Below, one piece after another: positions 57,527-64,000 of a DNA stretch of 64,000 nucleotides. The notes beneath the pieces were generated by a model. The model did no database searches. It was not told where the DNA came from and was given only the letters and a program-made list of their open reading frames with translations. The translations under genes were made by a program, and so were the position numbers. Where the stretch lies: NCBI RefSeq assembly GCF_000632845.1, contig NZ_CP007474.1, forward strand, positions 310,001-374,000, written 5' to 3'. The stretch comes from Ehrlichia japonica (lineage in GTDB: Bacteria > Pseudomonadota > Alphaproteobacteria > Rickettsiales > Anaplasmataceae). Position 1 is the stretch's first letter. Each line of letters opens with the position of its first letter.

Positions 57527-59290
57527 GTGGAAGAAGTAAATTTTAACTTTCAAACAATAAAGGAACTAAAGAAAAGTGTTCTATATACTAGTTTAGAAAA
57601 GTGTAAAAGTGTTTTTTGGTTTATTTTTTGGTTCAGTTCTGCTATCAATTTGCTTATGTTGTTTTTACCATTGTATACTTCTCAAGTTCTAGATAGAGTA
57701 CTTTCAAGTGGTAGTGTATCTACCTTAATCATGTTAAGCGTTATTACAGTTGGTGCTTTTGCTTGTTCTGCCATATTAGAAATTTGTAGATCTCTAGTTA
57801 TGGCTAAAGTTGGCGACTGGATAGATAAAGTTGTTACTCCTGATCTTATTGTGAAATCTATTAGCTTGACTTCGGTTAAGTCATCTACTTCAAGTGGAGA
57901 AGTACTTCGTGATTTAGCTATTATTAAAAATTTTATTACTGGGTTTGGTATATTTTCACTGTTTGATACTCCATGGGCGGTGTTATATCTTATTGCTATT
58001 TTTATGATACACAGTGTAACAGGCTATATTGCTGTAGTAGGAATAGTATTGTTAACTGGTATGGCTATTTGGAATGAGTTGGCAACAAAAAAGATACTGC
58101 AAGAAGCTAGTGAGGAAGGAGTGCGTAATATTATGTCAATAGATGTTGCAACTCGTAACGCTGAAGTAGTTGAAGCTATGGGAATGGTTAATTATATTGT
58201 AGATGATTGGGCAAAAAAAAATGATAGAAATAGAGAAATGCAAATTAAAGCACAAAATCGTTCGAATTTAATTTCTGGAATTACTAAGTTTATTAGATCA
58301 ATATTACAAATATCAGTTATAGGGATTGGAGGATTTCTTGCAGTTCTTGGCCTAAAGACTGCTGGGGGTATTATTGCTTCATCAATCTTAATGGGTAGGG
58401 CATTAGCTCCATTTGAAGCATTGATTAATACTTGGAAGATGTTGGTATCAGCAAGGATATCTTATAAGAGATTGCAAATATTGCTTTTAGCTTCTCCAAA
58501 AAGGGAGCAAACTATGTCTTTACCAGCTCCTACTGGAAAGGTTGTTTTTGATCGTGTATTCTTCACTCCTTATGGTAGTAATAAGCCGACTATTAAGGGT
58601 GTGTCTTTTTCAGTAGAAGTTGGAGATATTGTTGGTATTATAGGACACAGTGCTTCTGGGAAGTCTACAATAGCAAAATTGTTAGTAGGTGTGTGGAAAC
58701 CAATATCAGGTGTTGTCAGACTTGATGGCGCAGATGTTTATACATGGAATAGAGAAGATTTTGGACATTATATTGGTTACCTTCCTCAAGATGTTGAATT
58801 GTTTAATGCTTCAGTAAAAGTTAATATTGCAAGAATGGTGCCAAATCCTGATGCAAATGAAGTTGTAAAAGCTGCTCAAATTGCTGGTGTACATGAACTA
58901 ATACTTAGCTTGCCAAATGGGTATGATACAGTTATTGGTTCTGGCGGAATAATATTGTCTGGAGGACAAAAGCAAATGATAGGATTGGCGAGGGCCTTTT
59001 ATGGTGATGTAAAGCTTCTAGTACTTGATGAACCAAATGCTAATTTAGATGGGAAATCTGAAGCAAGTTTGATAAATGCCTTACTTTATGCAAAGAAAAA
59101 TGGTATTACTACTTTTATTATGACTCATAAGATACAGTTACTTAATGCTGTTGATAAGGTTATAATTATGTCTGATGGTATGGTTAATGGTATTGGTACT
59201 AAGGATGAAATTTTAAGTAAGATTGTTCCTAATTATAATCCACCAAACCCTCAACCTAAACAACAGGATAAACCATTAGTAGATTCATAA
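57527..59290 (+). CDS. Type I secretion system ABC transporter (PrtD/HlyB-like, no peptidase domain)
   Basis: Inner-membrane exporter of the type I secretion system, 587 residues. The membrane domain (about 25-310) contains FIFWFSSAINLLMLFLPLY and further helices. The nucleotide-binding domain (about 335-565) has Walker A GHSASGKST, signature LSGGQKQ, Walker B LLVLDEPNANLD and the switch H in FIMTHK. No N-terminal C39-like domain, so it is of the PrtD type. The start is GTG at 57527 preceded by AGAGGAA. In Ehrlichia T1SS exports ankyrin and tandem-repeat proteins. The periplasmic adaptor (HlyD) and TolC are not adjacent. The C-terminus is a Pro/Gln-rich tail. Confidence 0.93.
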   Translation: MEEVNFNFQTIKELKKSVLYTSLEKCKSVFWFIFWFSSAINLLMLFLPLYTSQVLDRVLSSGSVSTLIMLSVITVGAFACSAILEICRSLVMAKVGDWIDKVVTPDLIVKSISLTSVKSSTSSGEVLRDLAIIKNFITGFGIFSLFDTPWAVLYLIAIFMIHSVTGYIAVVGIVLLTGMAIWNELATKKILQEASEEGVRNIMSIDVATRNAEVVEAMGMVNYIVDDWAKKNDRNREMQIKAQNRSNLISGITKFIRSILQISVIGIGGFLAVLGLKTAGGIIASSILMGRALAPFEALINTWKMLVSARISYKRLQILLLASPKREQTMSLPAPTGKVVFDRVFFTPYGSNKPTIKGVSFSVEVGDIVGIIGHSASGKSTIAKLLVGVWKPISGVVRLDGADVYTWNREDFGHYIGYLPQDVELFNASVKVNIARMVPNPDANEVVKAAQIAGVHELILSLPNGYDTVIGSGGIILSGGQKQMIGLARAFYGDVKLLVLDEPNANLDGKSEASLINALLYAKKNGITTFIMTHKIQLLNAVDKVIIMSDGMVNGIGTKDEILSKIVPNYNPPNPQPKQQDKPLVDS

Positions 59291-60117
59291 TAGAATAATA
59301 TTTATTTCTATGTTATTGCTTAATCATTGGTAAGATATAATTTTTATAAGCGTTAAGCTCTTCAATTAGAAGAAGTAGAGATATTGTTATATGATTGGCA
59401 GTTAGAGGAAATATAGGTTAGAGAGTATAGTGATTCTAATCTTAGAGAATGATTAATATGATGAATTCTTTTGATTGTTGCTACTAATCAATTTGGTGAG
59501 AATTGTGTGACTTACTTAGTAGGAATGATAAACCTATTATGTTGTAAGTGCTGATGTGCAAAACATTTTTTTACAAAAGTATATTATAGTGTCACTGCTG
59601 TACGACTTTTCAAGGATTTATGAATGAGAAATTACTTACTACATATTGATATCATAGAATGGTGAAGGTAGTGAAATATGCACTTAAAAGTATGATTATT
59701 ATAAAATTACTACATTAATTAGAATTGATGTTCTCATACTATGAGACTCATTAGAACGTTGATTAGTTATATAACTAGTAAGTTAAAATATACTACTTGT
59801 TGTTGAATATATATGCATGTAACTTTTCATATATAGTCCGATTATAATAATGATTTTGTGTATTCTACTTAAAAATGAATTTTGAAAATGAATTGTTGAT
59901 TATAAGATGAGAAATTTTGTTATGGCGAGGCTTTTTTTGGAGAGTTTGTAGTGATTTTTACGAGATGTTTATTGTTGTATTGAATTTTTAATATATGTAC
60001 TAAAGTATAGTGCTGTTTGTTCTTAATTAATATTGATGTCTTAGATTTAAAGGATATTATTTAGCTGCTAGCTAAGTAGCTTAAGTATGATTATGTTTTA
60101 TTTAATTATGTGATGTT
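59291..60117. other. Large spacer T1SS ABC gene / quinone oxidoreductase
   Basis: About 830 bp with no gene. An imperfect palindrome TAGCTGCTAGCTAAGTAGCT lies at about 60062-60081. No intact or recognisable decayed gene or RNA was found. Confidence 0.45.
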
Positions 60118-61092
60118 ATGGTAAAAGTTATTGTTATTAATGAAACTGGTGGTTCTGAAGTTTTGAAATATGTTAATCATAATATTGGTGAACCTAAAGA
60201 TGATGAGGTATTAATAAGACATACAGCTATTGGGTTAAATCGCTATGATATTGAATGCCGTAATGGTATGCGTAAAAACAAAAAGCTTCCTACTATTTTA
60301 GGAGTTGAAGCAGTAGGAGTTATAGAAAGATTAGGGAAAGATGTTGAGGTATTCAATGTTGGGGACAGAGTGGGCTATTGTACTGTATCTGGAGGGGCTT
60401 ATTCTGAGAAAAGACTTATTAAGCAAAAATATTTAGTTAGAATACCTGATGATATTACAGATCAAGTAGCAGCTGCAGTATTATTTAAAGGTATGACAGC
60501 ACATTATCTTACACACTTAGTTTATGCTATACGTCCTAATACTTTTGCTTTAGTACATGGAGCAACAGGTGGTGTAGGCCAGATATTGTGTCAATGGGCT
60601 AATTATAAAGGATGCAAAGTTATAGGTGTAGTTAGTTCTGATGATAGGGCAAATATTGCCTTACGTTCTGGGTGTTCATATGTGGTAAATTGTGGTAGTA
60701 ATGATTTTGTTGAACAAGTAATGGAAATTACTAATGGTTTTGGTGTTAATGTAGTTTATGATTCTATAGGTGAGTCGACTAGTAAAGTATCTTTTAAATC
60801 GCTGTGTATTTTTGGTATTTATGTTTCTTATGGTCAGATATCAGGAGCTATTTCAAATATTAGTGCCTCTATGTTAAGTTCTAGATCATTATTTTTTACT
60901 TCTCCTTTGGTGTTTCATTATAAACATTCTAGCTTTGATTTAGCTATGACAGCTATGGAAATATTTGAAGTAATAAGGAGAAATTATATAAAAGTTGGGA
61001 TAAATAAAATTTACAAATTTGATGATATAGTAGCTGCACATAAAGATTTGGAGAATAGAAAACTTACCGGATCAAATATTATTGAGTTATAG
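60118..61092 (+). CDS. Zinc-independent quinone oxidoreductase (MDR family)
   Basis: A medium-chain reductase of the quinone oxidoreductase (QOR) type, 324 residues. The GroES-like N-terminal domain (about 1-120; VLIRHTAIGLNRYDIECRNG, LGVEAVGVIERLGKDVEVFNVGDRVGYCT) lacks the structural zinc cysteines. The NAD(P)H-binding Rossmann domain has HGATGGVGQILCQWANYKGCKVIG (about 143-167). QORs reduce small quinones with NADPH and protect against redox stress. The ATG is preceded by no strong ribosome-binding site. It is flanked by long spacers. Confidence 0.9.
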   Translation: MVKVIVINETGGSEVLKYVNHNIGEPKDDEVLIRHTAIGLNRYDIECRNGMRKNKKLPTILGVEAVGVIERLGKDVEVFNVGDRVGYCTVSGGAYSEKRLIKQKYLVRIPDDITDQVAAAVLFKGMTAHYLTHLVYAIRPNTFALVHGATGGVGQILCQWANYKGCKVIGVVSSDDRANIALRSGCSYVVNCGSNDFVEQVMEITNGFGVNVVYDSIGESTSKVSFKSLCIFGIYVSYGQISGAISNISASMLSSRSLFFTSPLVFHYKHSSFDLAMTAMEIFEVIRRNYIKVGINKIYKFDDIVAAHKDLENRKLTGSNIIEL

Positions 61093-61479
61093 ATGTTTTT
61101 AAGTGAGTGAAAAATATTTTGCTTTGTTAACTGAAGTAGTTATTGTTTTATTAAATTTACAATCTTTTTAGTAAAAGTTGTAAAACAATTACAGTTAAAA
61201 ATTGGTAATTTTTTTGTGAAAAGTTTAGTTTTTAACGCGTACTATAGCGTGGCATATTGCTTATAAACGATATTTCATACTTACAGTGATAAGTTGATGA
61301 TGCAATATTGTAGATTGATATCTTGTGTGTTTAAATTAGCACATACTGCATTTGCAATGGTATATGATAGAAATAGTACCGAATTTAAAAAGCTTGTTTA
61401 AGCAGTTTTATTGTGTGCTAATGGTATATTGTAGAGGATATTGCACTGAAAATACGAAATTATTATAAGGTAGCTGTAA
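61093..61479. other. Spacer right of quinone oxidoreductase
   Basis: AT-rich; a terminator-like hairpin lies at 61196-61212 (see entry). No gene. Confidence 0.4.
61196..61212 (+). terminator. Possible AT-only terminator after quinone oxidoreductase
   Basis: AAAAATT (61196-61202) pairs with AATTTTT (61206-61212) around GGT and runs into further T residues. It is about 105 bp past the stop codon. With no G-C pairs its strength is uncertain. Confidence 0.3.
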
Positions 61480-61810
61480 AGTGTTATATATAAATTTAAT
61501 GTTATATGTGTGGTTATAGCGTTTTATTATAAACATATCTTAGTATATGTATGGGGTTTGTATGGAAGTAATAATAGTGCTGAAGATATCATAGGCAATA
61601 AGATTGTAGGGTAAAATGTGTCTTATATATATTTAATGTTATATGTGTGGTTGTAGCGTTTTATTATAGACATATCTTATATGTATGGGGTTTATACGGA
61701 AGTAATAATAGTGCTGAAGATATCATAAATAATGAAATTGTAGGGCAAAATGTCTTATATATAAATGTAATGTTATATGTGTAGTTGTAGTGTTTTATTA
61801 TAAGCATTAG
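61480..61810. repeat. About 135-bp imperfect tandem repeat, 2.5 copies
   Basis: GTTATATGTG occurs at 61501, 61638 and 61772, periods 137 and 134 bp. Shared blocks include GCGTTTTATTATA, CATATCTTA, TATGTATGGGGTTT and AAGTAATAATAGTGCTGAAG. The third copy is truncated. A weak resemblance to the addA 3' end (TATGGAA and AAGATAT in the same order) was noticed but is not strong. Confidence 0.85.
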
Positions 61811-61933
61811 TGTAATATATAATCATTCAAGGCATTATAAAATTAACGTGTATTTTTAAATATAAGTTTATATTGGTAATTATGAAATTATCATAATTTA
61901 GTACACATTTATCTTAAAAATAGTATGGAATTA
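61811..61933. other. addA 3' flank
   Basis: Short AT-rich stretch between the repeat and the addA stop. No feature. Confidence 0.35.
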
Positions 61934-64000
61934 CTATTCGTCAAGATATAAAACTTCTGCTTTTTCCTGTGTCATTGGCTGTAAGTCAATGAATTTTTTC
62001 TTATATGTATAGTTTGTGTTGCAGATTATATTGTACCATGACTTGTTTTGTATTGGCGGTATTCCAGTAATATATAATTCATCTGCTGCTCTGGTCATAG
62101 CTACGTAAAGCAATCTTAAGTATTCATTGTATTCGTTAGTCTTTTGCTGGGATTTCAGGTTTTCACAGAAATCATTTATGTCATTACGGATCCAGAATGG
62201 GGTATGTTCTTCATCAAATACTAGTTGAGTGTCACTTTTTGGAATGGTTGTTGTATCTGATAAGAATACTATAGGAGATTGCATACCTTTTGCGTTATGT
62301 ATTGTCATGATTTTTACATAATCTTGTTTGAGATTGATGTCACTTTTTATTTCTGGATTAGTATTCTTTATCCAATGTATAAATGCTTGTAATGAATTTA
62401 GATTATGAGATTCGAATTGTACTAATAGGTTAATGAATTCTCCTATGATTTCTATGCTTGATTGACCTAAGCGCTTTATAAATTTATGTTTATGTTCTGA
62501 TATAATATGGTGGTATAAATTTAAAGGACTATGCAGTTGTGATATATCAATTAGTTGTTTTAGATACTTTGATATAGTACTAAACTTTAATTGTAATTCT
62601 TTCCACAAATATGTGTTATTCCTGTTGTATGCTAAGCGGAATATTTGTTCTTCAGTGAATTCAAAAATTGGTGATTTTAATAAACCTATTAAAGCTAAGT
62701 CATTTTCTGGTAATAATAAAAATTCCCCTAGATTGATGAGGTCTTGGATTATTGTATAATCCATTATTTTAAACTTATCTCTTTCTAATGTGGGAACATC
62801 GAGTTTTTTTAATGCTGTTATAATATGATCTATAAAAGAAGTCCTGTGTCTTACTAATATTAAGAAGTCACCTGCTGTTATAGGACGATTTTTTGCTAAT
62901 ATAATTCTTTTATTAATTATCCATGTGTGAATTTTTTTTGCAATAGTTGATGCAAGTAATAGACTGGAGTCTTGATAAGCTTGATTTTCAAGATCCAATG
63001 AAAACCTTTTATTGCTTTTAATGTCAATTATAGGCCATATTTCTACATATCCTGGGTCGTTTTTTCGAAAGATTTCATGCTTAATTTTTATTGTGTTAAA
63101 AGATATTTCTTGACAAAAATTATTAAATACTTTGTCTACTAATTTTAATATAGGTGGTGTTGATCTGAATGATTGTGTTAGATGTAATATTTTGTGTTTA
63201 TATTGGCTACTTTGTTGTGCAAAATAATGACACATAGGGTCAAAATAATCAGGTCTTGCATTTTGAAAGCCATATATTGATTGTTTTATATCTCCTACGA
63301 TGAATAACGTTTTTGGTTCTTCTGTTGTACCTATACCAGAGAAGAAATCATGACATAACTGTAAAATAATATTCCATTGTTTTATGCTGTTGTCTTGTGA
63401 TTCATCAATTAACAGATGATCTATTTTACTGTCTAATTGGAATAATATCCAATCTTTATATGCTGGGTTTGTTAGTAAATTTAATGCTAGATCTATAATA
63501 TCATTATGATCTAAATAATTTAGTTTTTGTTTATCTTGTTGATATAGTTTTATGAAACATTTTGCAATTTCAATAAGATGGATAGTACGTTCTGCTACTT
63601 TGTTGGTATAAAAAGTTTTTGTAAAATTTAGTATTTCTTCTTGTGTATCTAAAATAATTTTTTCTGCTTCAGGAAAATCAGCTAATGTCTTTTTTGTGAT
63701 TATTGATGATATAGATTTTTTTTCTAAAGATGATAAATTAATAAATATTTTTACGTATTCATTTAATTTTTGTAATTTGTGTTTTTCTAGTAAATTGCTC
63801 CACTTAACTAGTTTATCACTAATTTTTTTATCTCTTATACTTCCTTTATTTAAAATTTTAATCAAATAATTAAGAGTGTGATTATCAATAGGGAATAATT
63901 CACATGGTTCCATATTATTGATGTTAAGTTTTTGATATACTGAGTCTTGATTGAGATTATAATGCTGTTTACTTAACAGCTTATATAGTAAGTCATAAAT
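61934..64000 (-). CDS. addA: AddA-like ATP-dependent helicase, 5' part outside window, no C-terminal nuclease domain
   Basis: UvrD/AddA-type superfamily 1 helicase for double-strand-break processing. The frame stays open with no stop from the first internal ATG (63913) to the window edge, so the N-terminal Walker A part lies outside. Visible motifs are DESQD (motif II, LLIDESQDNSIKQWN), IVGDIKQSIYGFQNARPDYF (III), LTQSFRST (IV), VKIMTIHNAKGMQSPIVFL (V) and LRLLYVAMTRAADELYITG (VI). The protein ends about 45 residues after motif VI, where AddA normally continues for some 250-350 residues with a RecB-type nuclease. No nuclease coding is seen downstream, so the gene seems to encode a helicase-only AddA. 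Confidence 0.88.
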   Translation of the reverse strand: MYDLLYKLLSKQHYNLNQDSVYQKLNINNMEPCELFPIDNHTLNYLIKILNKGSIRDKKISDKLVKWSNLLEKHKLQKLNEYVKIFINLSSLEKKSISSIITKKTLADFPEAEKIILDTQEEILNFTKTFYTNKVAERTIHLIEIAKCFIKLYQQDKQKLNYLDHNDIIDLALNLLTNPAYKDWILFQLDSKIDHLLIDESQDNSIKQWNIILQLCHDFFSGIGTTEEPKTLFIVGDIKQSIYGFQNARPDYFDPMCHYFAQQSSQYKHKILHLTQSFRSTPPILKLVDKVFNNFCQEISFNTIKIKHEIFRKNDPGYVEIWPIIDIKSNKRFSLDLENQAYQDSSLLLASTIAKKIHTWIINKRIILAKNRPITAGDFLILVRHRTSFIDHIITALKKLDVPTLERDKFKIMDYTIIQDLINLGEFLLLPENDLALIGLLKSPIFEFTEEQIFRLAYNRNNTYLWKELQLKFSTISKYLKQLIDISQLHSPLNLYHHIISEHKHKFIKRLGQSSIEIIGEFINLLVQFESHNLNSLQAFIHWIKNTNPEIKSDINLKQDYVKIMTIHNAKGMQSPIVFLSDTTTIPKSDTQLVFDEEHTPFWIRNDINDFCENLKSQQKTNEYNEYLRLLYVAMTRAADELYITGIPPIQNKSWYNIICNTNYTYKKKFIDLQPMTQEKAEVLYLDE

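Noticed and set aside
61934-63913. ATG at 63913 as the true addA start
   Set aside because: The frame stays open for 29 more codons to the window edge and the protein from 63913 lacks Walker A, so the real start is outside.

Overview
The window is about 27% G+C by eye, has long AT-rich spacers between single genes, and encodes proteins typical of an obligate intracellular alphaproteobacterium of the family Anaplasmataceae. The GroEL sequence (start [11 protein letters not shown], short GGM tail), the split purine genes, the GAFTGA-less NtrX and the ChpT-like phosphotransferase all point to Ehrlichia. The long-period tandem repeats (about 130-300 bp) in oversized spacers fit Ehrlichia ruminantium best, since that genome is known for variable long-period repeats and low coding density. 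The species call is an inference; the genus call is fairly secure.

Layout. 1-1749 is the end-truncated aspS (minus). 2.1-7.1 kb (plus) holds a BON-domain lipoprotein, gshB, ftsQ and ntrX. 7.4-15.98 kb alternates strands: gpsA, xerC, purM, a ChpT-like protein, a degenerate PAS/GGDEF protein, rsfS, an M48 metalloprotease with TPR-like tail and a Cys-rich exported protein. 16.2-17.3 kb is a 173-bp tandem array running into folK. 18.4-21.5 kb is purL. 22.3-22.66 kb is the RNase P RNA gene rnpB. 22.68-23.44 kb is a second array, built of alternating 150/151-bp units, running into bioB. 24.4-26.2 kb has a small coiled-coil protein, a PAS_5 protein and a LytM-like lipoprotein. 26.5-36.4 kb has glpX, mnmG, purQ, radC, groES-groEL and an SDR enzyme. 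36.8-49.3 kb has clpB, an intradiol-dioxygenase-like exported protein, pepA, purN, lipB, pyrC, coaB, fumC and a small coiled-coil protein. 50-61.1 kb has carB, an orphan membrane protein, two tandem folP paralogues, a HIG1-like protein, a type I secretion ABC transporter and a quinone oxidoreductase. The window ends inside addA (minus, 5' end outside).

Functionally the genes are mostly housekeeping: de novo purine (purM, purL, purQ, purN) and pyrimidine (carB, pyrC) synthesis, cofactors (folK, folP x2, bioB, lipB, coaB, gshB), central carbon (glpX, gpsA, fumC), chaperones (groESL, clpB), cell-cycle and two-component signalling (ntrX, chpT-like), envelope (ftsQ, BON, M48, LytM) and secretion (T1SS ATPase). 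Few genes are in tight operons; most stand alone with 250-850 bp spacers.

The most unusual signal is in the spacers. At least seven genes (gpsA, purM, folK, rnpB, bioB, glpX, purQ) have a copy of their own 3' end, together with flanking sequence, duplicated just downstream and decaying. In two cases (folK, bioB) the duplicated 3' end has grown into a multi-copy tandem array with homogenised central copies. This suggests a recurring process in which short tandem duplications spanning gene ends create the expanded spacers. I found no CRISPR array, tRNA, rRNA, insertion sequence or prophage.
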